The notes beneath the pieces were generated by a model that saw nothing but the letters and a program-made list of their open reading frames with translations, searched no databases and was not told where the DNA came from. A stretch of DNA of 64,000 nucleotides from contig WBMV01001245.1 of NCBI GenBank assembly GCA_013396655.1, forward strand, positions 525,013-589,012, read 5' to 3'. Every line of letters starts with the position of its first letter. Positions within the stretch are counted from its first letter, which is position 1. Below, piece after piece: positions 11,519 to 23,300 of the stretch. Source of the DNA: Campylorhamphus procurvoides (lineage: Eukaryota; Chordata; Aves; Passeriformes; Dendrocolaptidae). The translations under genes were made by a program, and so were the position numbers.

Positions 11519-12559
11519 TCCCATCAACAGTGTTGAGAAAACACTGTGTGGTGTCACTTCCTCTTCTGAAAAACTTGGCGGTTGAATGTTATACAGAGTG
11601 GCTGCAGCAACAGCTTCAGCCAAATGCAGTGCTGGCTGGAACCAGATAAGGCTTTCTGCAGAGCATCATTACCTAGATACACAACTTCCCAATCTCCCCA
11701 CCTGTCTGCTGAAGTAGGTCCTGCCAGATGTTCAGTGAGGAATCTATGTTTTTTGGAAGTTCACAGTGAAGGTAACAACAGGGTAAAAGGCAAACTTCCC
11801 AACTTGTAGAGCCTCAGTCTCACTGGATCATGGTTAAAAAGGGTCTCCATGTTTTGTGCTTTCTTCTCTTTCTCCAAATGAGAGCAGGAGAAAAAAATTG
11901 TGATGTAAAAAAGGCCACAGTGTCGATACTGTTGGCTTTTGAGGACATTTTCTGCTGGTAGGATGCTTCAGTACTCTGGAGGGACTACCTTTTATGTTCT
12001 GACAATGAGTTCAGCTGGAAATGTTAAAGAATATAAGCTGAAACAGGTGACAAGAGCAAGTTTGTTGAGAGATCAGAAAATCAGAATTTCCTTCCTTTCT
12101 CAGAAGAAGAGAAAAAGAACTTGCTGATTCTGACAATATCTGTAAGCAGTCTACTTCAGAAAGGGTTTCCCTCAAGATTTGTTCTATCAGGGCCTCTATC
12201 AGTTCTCTTCTGGCCAACATTGGTCTTATCACACCAAACTCAGTATTTACAACACCACTTGACTCTCTGATGTAATGCTTCACTTTAGTGGTTTTTATCA
12301 AAGTCATAGTAAGGAAAGAAACATAGACTAAACCATGAAGATTAGGTAGAATGCATACAGAGCTGAAAAGAAAGGTACCACTATGGATGAACCAGACGGA
12401 GTCATTCCCTTTCCTATCTATCTACCACTGCATGAAAAACCAGAGGTTCTCAGCCCAGTAGTTTTATCTTTGTAAATTCCTGCACACATCCCTCCACAGA
12501 GAGGTGGAAAACAGAGAGGATTCTCCTGCTAAAGACAGGACTTTTACAAGCAACAGGTC

Positions 12560-12955
12560 AATCATAATCCAAACCCTCCAACTATGGACATCCAGAGCTT
12601 TGGATTAGTGACGTGTTCCAGGACTGCACTGCCTTCCTACTGAAAAAGTTTTCCTCAATATCAAAGCAGAGCAAGGCAAGATGTAATTTGTTGGCCCTGC
12701 CCCTTGTTGTCTCATCTGTCACTACTATGTTTAGTTTTGTCATCTTTAAATGACAGGGGAGCTATCAAATCAACCCTTAGTATCCTCCTTCACCTCATTA
12801 AACAGATGCAGTTCCCTCAAACTCTTCACAGGAATGTGTTGTAGACCTCTCCAACTCCAGTTCTGCCCCTCTGCCGACACCTCTCTATTCTTTTGCCCTC
12901 CTTTTTTCTGATGTGGAGACTAAGAGCCAGACACTGTTCTAGCTGACTCTTTGCA
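12560..12955 (-). mobile_element. Old degenerate CR1 fragment, minus strand
   Basis: Read on the plus strand, this stretch follows the reverse complement of the CR1 3' region in order. It shows a GTTCCAGGACTGCACTG word, GAAAAAGTTTTCCTCAATAT, a CCCTTGTTGTCTCATCTGTCAC word, then GCAGTTCCCTCAAACTCTTC and a piece resembling the region around the conserved CTCTGGACAC. Many substitutions and small gaps are present, so the insertion is old. The usual ATTCTGTGA tail is not visible on the low-coordinate side. The call rests on remembered consensus text, and the edges are approximate. Confidence 0.6.
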
Positions 12956-14546
12956 GCTCCATCAGTATGATGAGAGCCAGGGAATACAAGTTTTCACTCT
13001 CATAGTCTCCCAGATGTAATGCAAGAGGGCTCTGCTTGCATTACAGACACGGTGCAAAGAATGGGAAGCTTTGAACCCTCTCCCCAGTTTCAGAGGTGTA
13101 CCAACAAAGCTGATTTCCATAGACACAGATTTGGGCCAAAATATATCATTGTAAGCAATGAGTTAACTATTTCCGGCACCATTCATTCTTCTCTTTCCTT
13201 CAGAGATACCTGTTCAATAAGTATTTCCCCCGTCTAGCACGGAAATCCATTCCCAGGGAATTAAGAGAAACAAATTACTGTCTATTATGATGTTGCAACT
13301 CCTAACCACAGGATTCAGCATCAAGAAGTAAAGAACAATTATTGGAACATTAGGGCTTAACTAAACATCTCAGTTTTGGCAAGGCATACCCTGAACCAAC
13401 AAGGAAACAGACAGCTATGCATAATGTGCTCATACTTGGTAGTTATAAAATATAATTGGAACAGTCTTTTAGGACTTGGATTTTAGTAACATTATACAGG
13501 TTTTGAAGTAGAATTAAGCACTTTTAACTCCTTTTTTTCCCCCTGAAAACCGTGCTCAGTGAAAAACAGAAGTGCTGGCCCAGGGACCACCGGATATCAC
13601 TTCCCACTAAGCACAGCAGGAGCAAGCCTGAAACACTGAAGCTATAAAATGCATTTGCAAGATCTGGAGGTCAGCCTGCACTCTCCATTACCCCAGAATA
13701 GGCTGAGCTTCAAGTTTTCTTAAGAGAAGGGAGTAGTTGCTGGAATTAAAATTTGGTGCCTCTTAAAAAGCTGGAATGTGGTGTACTTTTGGATACAAGA
13801 GGTCAGGGCACTAAGACAATAAGTCAATTTTGAAACCATAGACATTGAGACTATACAAAACTTGAAATTGTCAAAATAGGCAAGCAAATTAATCTGCATT
13901 TACAAACCACAGAGTTCCCAAGTGGAAAAAATATGTAAATACAAAAAAACCCATGTAATATACAAGAAAGAAAAATCTCATCCTCCTTACTGTACTTTTC
14001 ATATATTATCAAGTTTCCCACCTTTTCAAAATTTAACCATCCATGCTGTTTTTACAGGCTAGAGATTATTAACCAGCAGTCACTCTGTTTCAGATCTGAA
14101 GAGCAGATGACATTTCCCAGGAGGAGTCACTGGCCCTGCAGCACTGTCACCCTCCCAGGAGACACAGTCCTCTTTTTGCAGCCTCACTTCATGGCATGGA
14201 AGAGATTTCTAACACCCCCTGCCTTCTTATAATAAAAACAGTCCTTGAGGGCTTCCCAGCCCCTGCCTTCTCTATAACTATGTCACAGACAGACTGGCAT
14301 ACATTCACCACAAACCCAAGGCATAAAGTTACAATCACACTCCATGCTAAAACCTTTCCTATGTTGTCTATTCAGCAATGGCAAGAGACAGTTGCTGGCC
14401 ACAGCTCACCTTCCTCCTTGGAGGAGCCATCCTGCAGCAGCAGAGCCCCAGAGTCCTACCTGCAGCCTCAGCCTCATGTCCTGACTTCGCACACCTCCTG
14501 TTTTTGTCTTTCCAAGAAGGTTCCTGCTGAGACAAAACATGTTACA
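12956..14546. other. Unique DNA, slightly GC-richer near 14100-14540, no gene seen
   Basis: No gene is supported. The patch from about 14040 to 14540 is richer in C and G than its surroundings and lacks stops in one plus frame, which produces the window's longest open frame (14196-14729). That frame then continues antisense through a CR1 tail and ends shortly afterwards, so it is treated as accidental. Confidence 0.55.
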
Positions 14547-14662
14547 TCACAGAATCACATAACATGCTGGGTTGGAAGGTACCCACAAGGATCATCAAAT
14601 CCAGCTCTTAGCCCTTCACAGGACCACCCCCAAGAGTCGCAGCATGTGCTAGACAGTCTTTC
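14547..14662 (-). mobile_element. CR1 3'-end fragment, minus strand
   Basis: On the plus strand it starts with the reversed tail (CATCACAGAATCACATAAC), followed by GGGTTGGAAGG, CCCACAAGGATCATCAAAT and AGGACCACCCCCAAGAGTCG. This is the reverse complement of a CR1 3' end. Its words match the tail of the copy at 7785-8892 closely, including a shared GGTCCTGTGAAG segment, so the two look like the same subfamily in opposite orientation. It is strongly 5'-truncated, as is normal for LINE insertions. Confidence 0.88.
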
Positions 14663-15267
14663 TGGTTTTTCTCTACCATACCCCCTTGTCCAAAGTGAAT
14701 ACAAAAAAAAACCCTTTTCTGGTCTGTGAGGCACCATCTTCCATCCCAAGCTGAGTTAAGCACAGCAGCCTAGCTCCACCACCTACCAATGTGATCCTAC
14801 CAGTGACCTTTCAAGCTGAAATGGCTACTGCCTCAGAGTTTCAGCTTTTATCTCTCAGGCCTTCCTTCATCCAAGAAAGCTTTGGCATGCAACCGTTACA
14901 GCAATACAAGAGAAAAAGAATTTTCTACTCCACTGGGCAGTTCTCTTCCCACTCTGACAGGGCAGTGATGCTAAAGGGCATTTTCTGTCCTTCTCTTATT
15001 CAGAGGAGGCCAATCACACTTCCTTTCTGTCCAGGCTATCCTAGCTGGAACTAATAAGGTTAAGTGACTTCCAGCTTGTGCCCATCAGCTGAAGGGGCAG
15101 CTGCTGCTCTGTGGCTGACCATGTGGGGACTGGTCCTGCTGCATAGCTGGCTCAGCCTGCAAGGTCCCAACAGCACCCAGATGGCACAGTTTATGTGGCT
15201 GCTGAAACCAAGAGTAAGGAGAGGTCCTTAGCACAGTATCTTTAGTGTGGACCTATTTACGCGGACC
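14663..15267. other. Unassigned stretch between CR1 copies
   Basis: No gene or repeat could be identified. The stretch is somewhat GC-richer than average, especially 15060-15180. Part of it could belong to a repeat I do not recognise. Confidence 0.5.
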
Positions 15268-15294
15268 TTTTGGAGCTGATCCAGAGGAGGGCCA

Positions 15295-15669
15295 CAGAAA
15301 CCTACACAGGACTGGAGTGCCTCTCCTATGAGGACAGGTTCAAAGTTGGGATTGTTCAGCCTGGAGAAGAGAAGGCTCCAGGGAGACTTATAACAGCTTC
15401 AAGTACCTAAAAGGGGCTACAGGGAAGCTGGAGGGACATTTTATAAGGCCATATAGTTAATAGAACAAGGGGGAATGGCTTNCAGAAACCTACACAGGAC
15501 TGGAGTGCCTCTCCTATGAGGACAGGTTCAAAGTTGGGATTGTTCAGCCTGGAGAAGAGAAGGCTCCAGGGAGACTTATAACAGCTTCAAGTACCTAAAA
15601 GGGGCTACAGGGAAGCTGGAGGGACATTTTATAAGGCCATATAGTTAATAGAACAAGGGGGAATGGCTT
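15295..15669 (+). repeat. Exact 187-base tandem duplication split by a single N
   Basis: Bases 15295-15481 and 15483-15669 are identical as far as I can read, at an offset of 188, with one undetermined base (N) at 15482 between them. The duplicated block lies wholly inside an otherwise diverged CR1 fragment. A single N with perfectly matching flanks is the usual appearance of two contig ends that overlap but were not merged. A real duplication is possible but less likely. Confidence 0.95.
15482..15482. other. Undetermined base (assembly join)
   Basis: This is the only N noticed in the window. Its position exactly between two identical blocks suggests a contig or scaffold join rather than a simple low-quality base call. 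Confidence 0.85.
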
Positions 15670-15914
15670 CAGACTGAAAGAGGACAGGTTTATTTTAGAA
15701 AAAAGGAAGAAATTCTTCACTGTGAAGGTGGTAAGGAACTCTAACAAGTTGCCCAGACAAGTTGTAAATGTCCCATCCTTGGAAACACCCAAGATCAGTT
15801 TGGACAGGGCTCTGAGCAACCTGGTATACTTGAAGATGTCCCAGCTAATTGCAGGATGGTCAGACTAGATGACCATTACAGCATCCCTTCCAATCCAAAC
15901 TTTTCTGTGATTTT

Positions 15915-17245
15915 ATATAATCAGCAGTGCATTAAGTCAACCAGCCTTAAGTAATACAGAAAAATCTCTGTCCACAGTATGACCAGATTTTTTGGTGGCT
16001 ACAGCAGCAAGTGATTAGGTGACCAATAAACCCTCTGAAAACAGTGTTTCCAATTAAAATAATTAAGAAAACAAAACAACCAATCAAAAAAGTATTCAAT
16101 AAATAACAGCAAGTCATCACTGAAATTGGTTTACTGTCTTGATTTCGGTTGAAGACAGAGTATGGTATTTCTTCCACACTATTTCTAGCAGACACGTGGT
16201 TTACATGGCAAATGGGCTACTTAAATTCCCAATTCCCAAGATAGGCATAGCTCTCTGTATTATTTGCCATCAGAACTACATCCCCACAAATTTTAAGCAC
16301 CGACCACATTCTGTTTTCCACAAGTTTCATCACTATCTTAGGTGATACTAGAAGCGAATCAGATTTATTTGGTCTCAGTTGGCTGCAGACTCTGAGTATT
16401 CCAGTTTTCGCAAATTTGTTCTGACCTACTTCAGTGCTCCCAAAGACCAAAGAGCATCAGAGCATTGCCCTTACCCAGGCCACCCTGTCATGCCATCACT
16501 GGTAGTCACTGGGTGGCTCTAAGCGGTCTAACAACAGGTGTTAGAGGCACTCTTGAGTCTGAGGTTTCTGACCATGGTTTAGGGTGAGTAGAGCATAAAG
16601 CAGCTCATTCCCTTCCTGCATTTCACAAAGCAGTAGTTGAGCCATCTTAATTTATGCTGGAGTCTCTTACAGCAAATTCAATCACTAATTTTGGCTTGCC
16701 TCAAAATACTTCCCTGCAATTTGTAAATGAGAACTGGCAACTCAGCTCCCCATATATTAAGGCTGAACTTACACTTTGAGGTTGTAATTTTACCAGACTC
16801 TGCAAGGCATCTCCACAGATGAATCAGAGAACCAATAAAGCGTTTTAGAAATCCAACACAGGGTTTGTTTGAAGTATTAGATAAACAAACCTTACAGAAG
16901 TCCCTGACATTTGCCTTTAAGCTATTTGACCCATTGTCACTCACAACCTAGGATTTATGTTTTCTGACATTGAAATTATTATGCTTTCTTTTCTCTGAAG
17001 TGTTAATTTTTCTCTTTTAAGTTTTTTTTAAAGGAGAAACTTAACTACATTATTTCTCACTTTCTCCACCTTCTTTTTTTCCCCTTGTGGGGATCTCAGG
17101 CTTCTTTGAACATAATAAAATATAGGATTTAAGGAGACCTACATTCAATCCATGCTATCTCTATTCTATTGTCAGACCCATCTAGGTATGACCATATACA
17201 AGGCTGAACTGCACAAAGCCTTGACTGATCTGTTCTGATCTCACA
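15915..17245. other. Unique DNA, no gene seen
   Basis: Short frames on both strands overlap one another at 16139-16450 and show no domains. No repeat family was recognised. Confidence 0.6.
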
Positions 17246-17325
17246 GCTGACCCTACCTGGAGCTGGACGTTGGACTAAAGATCTCCTGAGATCTCCTGCA
17301 AGCTTGATTATTCTGTGATTTTATG
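17246..17325 (+). mobile_element. Old CR1 3' tail, plus strand
   Basis: A CTGACCCTACCTGG word is followed by GACGTTGGACTAAAGATCTC, GATTATTCTGTGATTTTATG, and then unrelated sequence. This order matches the last part of a CR1 element ending in its short tail. A ten-base tandem repeat of GATCTCCTGA sits inside (about 17279-17298). The copy is short and diverged, and its 5' limit could lie further left. Confidence 0.65.
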
Positions 17326-20300
17326 TCTTTTTTGTCATGGCATCTGACTGTCTTTACTCATGCATTAAGCAGGATGACTAACATCTGTCACATATTGTTT
17401 GTTTTCTTCTCTCTCTCCAGGGAAGAATAGGGGGGGTCTGGAATTGGCAAAGTGGTTTCTATTTGTTATTTGTTTGTTTAGATTGTGTGTTGCTATGTGT
17501 TTACAGAAGAAAACACAGAGTAATGCTTCATGGAATCAGAGTGGGAGGCAGAATGAGTATAGTGGTCCTCAGGAATAGCAGGAATTCCTCAGACTGCCAG
17601 GTAAGAACTTTCCTCTTTCTTTGTGCTACAAAACTGCAGATGAATATGGTTTTCCTTCTAAATCTCTTTGTTTCAGGCTTAGGAAGGCTTTGAATGTGAA
17701 CACCCAGATCTTAAACCTGATTCAGAATTCAGTAGGGAACTGGTAGGTAGAGTAATGTTATGTCTGATCTGCACATGGTAATGCCAAACTGGGAGTACCA
17801 TAGTGTTTTGAAGATGTCTGAGCACTGATTGTTTCACACACATGTCCAAGACTATCTAGGATGAGAGAAGGAAAAGGTTCAAAAATTGAACATGGGACAG
17901 TGTACAGCAATTTGAAATACCCTTTAACTCAGATGAAGAAAGGAAAGAGGACTGTCTGCACTGGTTACAAGTACTTCCTGGTGGTTTCATCCATCTAACA
18001 TCCTCATCTGTTACTGGCTCAAAGAGAGCTTCAGGAAGATGGTTTTGTCAGTCTCTTATGGGATTATGACTGCCTGAGACTTCCCTTTCTCATAAAATAC
18101 TGGTTTTAGCTACTTACACACTTGGTAAACTTCATCCTTTGGGTGCTGAAATTTCCCATATCTGTGATAAATATTTTGGCAATTTTTCACCCATGAAATA
18201 TTGAATGAGTAAGAAAGGATACACTTTGTCCTTGCTAGGAAGGTGAGTGGCTCTTCTGTGAAAGAGCCTCGGAACTCTAGAGAGTCTGCTAAGGAAATTG
18301 TCAAAATTGTATCAATTTCAAAATTGTCAGATTATTGAATACAGATTTGTTTATTTCTGTGAAAACACGTGGATATTTGTGAAAATAACAAGCCTCTAAG
18401 GAATCTCAATTCACACACATTCAGTAGTTATTCTAAGGTTTCTTACCTGTGCCTTTTTGTCCTGTCTTACCAGGCTTTTCATGGCTTCTTTGGGCAAAGA
18501 AAAAATAGCAAGTTTTTTTCTGTGCACACTAAGTCCTCTTTTATTGAAAAATGCATGAGGAAGCTGATTCAAATGCCTAAGAAATATTGAAAAGTACTAA
18601 ATTATCAACAAATTACAGAATTCTTGGGGTTTTACATGGAGACAGGCAGAAAGGGGATGGAAGATCCACAACCTAGGTAAAATTCAGAAAAACATAATGT
18701 GTCATCCTTGATTTCAGACATCTTATATAGTATTTGGCTGTATGAGAAAAGGCATTCTTGATAGGTCATCATTATTAAGAATTTATTGGTATATACTATT
18801 TGGCTAAAGTTATAAGATATCTGGAAACCTTTAGAATGATGATTTTACGGTTATTTCAAATTTTTGGTGAAGTGTTGAACCTGACCAAATTCACGTCATA
18901 CTGGACAGAGTTCTTTCAGAAATAATTTGATTAGGTGAGGTATTCACAGTGATATCTATTCCTGGAGATGGTAATTTTGTCAGCTGTTAATCAATTTATT
19001 GTGTGCTTGATTAATACTCAACAGGATTTTAAAAAATTTTAATATAATCATATATTCAATAAATCTTTATCTACACCAAAAGAAAAATAGAAGTTTCATG
19101 GGAAACCTTAATTCTGGCTTTTGCTATTATTTCTTCATCATTTCCCAATAATTCTTCATTATTATTATTACAATTTGCCATGTCTTATTAAGCAACAATA
19201 GGGAAGTGATTATCTTTGGCTCATTTCCTTTCAATAGAGAGAGAATCCTATAAACTCCTGTCTTTGCCATTTTCTTCTGTTGGTCTAAGCACAGAAGAAA
19301 AAAAAATCTGATCATATTTCTGTCACTCTTTTAAGACTATGACTCTCACAACTGCATGTTATTGCCAGTCTTGACCTTGGTAGGAAGGCTAAGAAATGTT
19401 TGTTAAGTTTAATTTATTGTTGACAAAAACAATGCCTATTTTTATGGGCCAATTAATTGCTACACATCCAAGAAGAAACACTTTCTTGCTCTGCCATGTG
19501 TGTAACTACCTGATTTGAAAAATCCTGAAAAGTGTTTTGGGAGTAGCTCAGGCTAAAATACTACTTAAACATGCTCCACCAAAATAATGAAGCGTCTGTA
19601 TTAAGAAATGCAAGGAAAACTGGAGGTTTCCCATAGACCATGACAAATTTTCCCTTGTTTTTCTATAAAACATCTTCAAATAGAACACACTACTAACATT
19701 TTAAAGACTAAAGAGACGAACAAGAAAGTATCATTTTAAAAGGAAATGTTTTGTAGGATTCAGGAACTGTCAGGCAAGTTACAGAAAAATGGACAGCAGA
19801 GGTGAAAGAGAAGCTGGAGCCCATGATGAACAGCTAACAGAGAGATATAAAATATGGAGCAGGCAGTCAGAAGGTCAGAGGGAAATTCAAGTATAACCTG
19901 AAGTTTCAGAGGCTTAGGTTAGAGACCTTCAGAATTCAGAACATGGCTGATAGGACCTTCTTGACTCCTTCAATTTAACAAATACAGCATTGGTAGGAGT
20001 GGTAGCAAATGACAAATACACTGATTAAAGGTGTGAATTCAACACAGGTGAAAAAAGATAATCCAAATCCAAGGACAGAGGATGTTGACGAAAAAGCAGA
20101 TGTGATTAGGAATGTACTTGATTGGAAATGTTCTTGATAACACCTGAAAAACTTCAATTGTTCTGTAAGACAGTGTAAGAATTGTGCTTTACTTCTTAGC
20201 TAAAGTGCTCATTTCCAAATCTGCAACATAGATATACATCCTGGCAACAGCCATACTCCATGCACCCAAGCAATATCACATGATTTGGGCATATCATGGT

Positions 20301-23300
20301 TCTTTTTATAGCTGGATCCCATCCTTCACTGTTTACTAAAATTTACTTTTTGTCATCATTCCAGAACGATTTTTCGGAAAGGTCATTTCCAGAATTACTT
20401 GAAAAATAGCCATTTACCTGTTTAATGAACAATTTCAGCAGCCAATATCCAGTTACATGAAATGCTAGAAGAAAATGAAGTCCAGGCATTCCAAGGCTCA
20501 CTTTCACACACTCAGCTACGGTATGAATTACCTTTGGATGAGAATCATCTGGATCTCCCTTCTAAGGCATATCTTAGGCTATCCAATCACACAGACATTT
20601 ACACAAAAAGATACTTTTCTTGGTAATTTCCCTTGGTTCTTTCCACACATTAGAATTCCTAATGTCACTGACGCCATATATAAATTACATTGCATTTAAA
20701 ATAATAATATTAATTACTGAGTGTGTATTCTGTGGAAATTCTTGCATATTATTGTTTGTCCTGTTATTTTACAGACCTGCATAACACAGATCTAAAGGTG
20801 CTAGTCTTTATTACAGGTTTGTCCTACAAAAAAAATTGTGAAATTTTTTGCATAATACTTCTGAAAAACAAACAAGAAATTTTCTTTTCTTGTTTCTAGA
20901 CATTTAGAAAATGTGAAATTATTAGTATTTTTTATTATAATCCTTATTAGAACAGATCTTAACACACTTTTCTGAATTCTCAACTTTTAAGCAAAAGTTA
21001 TTGAGTAAAAGACCAACATTTTGTAACCAACATTGTACGTTTTCCCAAACTTTGGAGGCAAAACATACAATGCATCATCTGAAACACCAGATCCAAATCA
21101 AGGAGAAGTCACTGCCCTAATCAGAAATAATATACATAAATGTCATTTGCACAACTGGACATAGGAAACATGGATGCAATCCTTCCTTGTAAGAAGGTAA
21201 AAAGCACGTGTGGCTGTTACTATGGCTGATTGCTGCGACTACATAAATTCTATTAGAGTAAAAATTTCAGTTCCATCTGTTGTGCCTTTCTACACTAATG
21301 TCATACTTCTGAAAAGTATTTTAAGTAAGACTTTTCTAAACTGTGAACACAAGCCAGACATTGGTGGAACATGAATAAAACTGGAATCAGTGGAGTAACT
21401 CAGGTTACTTGCGTCAAAAGTACGAGGATTGAAAGCGTAGTCACAATAGAAGAGACTGTGTTAAACTTGATTCCATGGGAAATGCTGCCAAGTGATCCAG
21501 TCCTATATTCCATCTTGCTTTAATTGTACATCACGCTTCTGAAAAGACACAAATTGTCAGCAAACCAAAGTGCTCTTGGCACACTTAACAGTCACGCTTT
21601 CTTTTTAGTTCAGTAACTGCTTAAAAAATATCATAGAGACATAGAGCATTTGGAACAAATATTCTTTTAAAAAAATTATGATCTGCTCATTCAGGACTCA
21701 GGGTGATATTTAAGTTGCATGGAAAGACAAGTGATGATTTTAGAATTATTATGATGACATCCCTATGCTAACATAGTCACGTCTGTATTGTTTCTTACTC
21801 TAAAGCAAGATAGCCTTTATTTCACCAACTGCTTAGAAAGCACAGGCCAAAAATACATTGGACATTTTGTCTCTCCTCTGATCATCTTATAAATTGTTTC
21901 TATACAAACAGCCATACCTACACCCATGCTTCTTAACAGTGCAGTTACCACACCTTCATCAAATGTCATGGTAGTGTAAAACACATCTCGTGGTGAACAT
22001 TAGAAATAATGTTGGTTTCTTTTGCTTACATACACGCGATCTGTTCCTGATCTGCTTTTTTTTTTTTTATCTTTTCCTGAATGGGAATAGTCCCACTCAC
22101 TCCAAAGTTGGACCTCAATGTGTAAGCTCTTGAAGACTCATGGTAAATAAAAATAGTAAGAAACACTGATAAGAAACTTGTAAATAAACATGCATATTCT
22201 GCATTGTTCCTATTGGCGTCATATAAAAGAAAATGCACTGCAGTCATAATGCTGTTTTCTTTGACTGAGAAGATAGAAGATTTGTTCATATGAAACAGAA
22301 AAGCTCATCCTTCCCTTCTTATATTGAATAAAACAAAAAGATGCCAGAATACACTAAAATAGTAACACTTCCTTTCAAAGGTGATATTCAGTTATGTACA
22401 TGACTGGAAAAACAGTGCTATCTGATACAGACCATAAATTTAATTTAATTTTAATTCCAGCAATACTGCAGAGTTGTATAAAAAAACATACATTAATAAA
22501 ACCACAACAACTCTTCTTTCCCCAGCAAGACTGGGGCATTAGAGAATTAAATTACAAACATTGGTTTAACTAAATGAAAATTTCTTTGTATTCCAAGAAT
22601 TATCCCAATGTTTTTCAAACTTATTCAGTATTACTAATATGCCATGAAAATAATTCTAGAGGGGTTTAGATTCAAAATGCTCATGAGTCCTGGGCGAATA
22701 GGACTATTACAAGACACCATTTTGCAGAAAAGAAATATGAAGTGATTGTACAAGTTGTCATAATAAATGTTCACCTTACAAAGATACAAGGGTTTTTTTC
22801 TAAAACTAAAAATACTTAGCATGTTCAGCCAATAACTTTATTAAAATCTGTACTGCAATTACTAGCCAAAGAACATTGCAATTTCCAGGAAAGTAATCTA
22901 CCTTGTTGGAGAAAGTAAGTCTTTTGAAGAGTATGATCTGTTGCACGTATCCCAAAATTCCATGCCAGACATAAAAAATCATGAGCTTTACCTTATTTTA
23001 ACATGGAAGTTGATCCCTTTTTAACAAGTGTTAGATAATGTTTTCAGACCTTTACTTTGCAGACATAACTGCTTAAATTTCACTTTCTTTTTTGGATGAA
23101 GACATCCTCTCAAAGGCAAAGATTCAGGCATATGAACTTTGGATTTTAAATTCAGTAGTCTGACAATAGCAAACAGGGTTTGAGGCCTTTAAGTGTCAAC
23201 TGGGATTCCATTTGAAATGTACACAGAAACGTTATACTTTTGACAGAGATTTCTGTCCCAAAGGACATGGTTTAAAGACTGTATCTTCTTCTGAGTTACT

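Larger units (their letters stand above)
8893..12559. other. Unique AT-rich DNA, no gene seen
   Basis: No coding region is supported. Small structures include a C-run cluster at 9923-9941, an 11-base-arm inverted repeat at 10220-10259, and fifteen T followed by A and seven C at 11496-11518. A minus-strand frame at 12011-12307 (98 codons) overlaps a plus-strand frame at 11939-12127, and neither has a recognisable domain. Confidence 0.6.
15268..15914 (+). mobile_element. CR1 3'-region fragment carrying an internal duplication
   Basis: The copy begins near TGGAGCTGATCCAGAGGAGG and continues with CTCTCCTATGAGGACAGGTT, GTTCAGCCTGGAGAAGAGAAG, GGAAGAAATTCTTCACTGTG and GACTAGATGACC. It ends in a worn tail around TTTTCTGTGATTTT. 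All of these are CR1 3'-region words in the expected order. If one copy of the 187-base duplication (15295-15481 or 15483-15669) is removed, the fragment reads continuously. The subfamily differs from the copy at 7785-8892 and resembles the tail at 26463-26590. Confidence 0.92.

Noticed and set aside
12011..12307. Minus-strand frame of 98 codons with a plausible helical stretch
   Set aside because: It overlaps a plus-strand frame, has no splice pair of good quality, and its length is within chance.
14196..14729. Longest open frame of the window, 177 codons on the plus strand
   Set aside because: It runs antisense through a CR1 3' tail (14547-14662), lies in a locally GC-richer patch where stops are rarer, and shows no domain or splice context.
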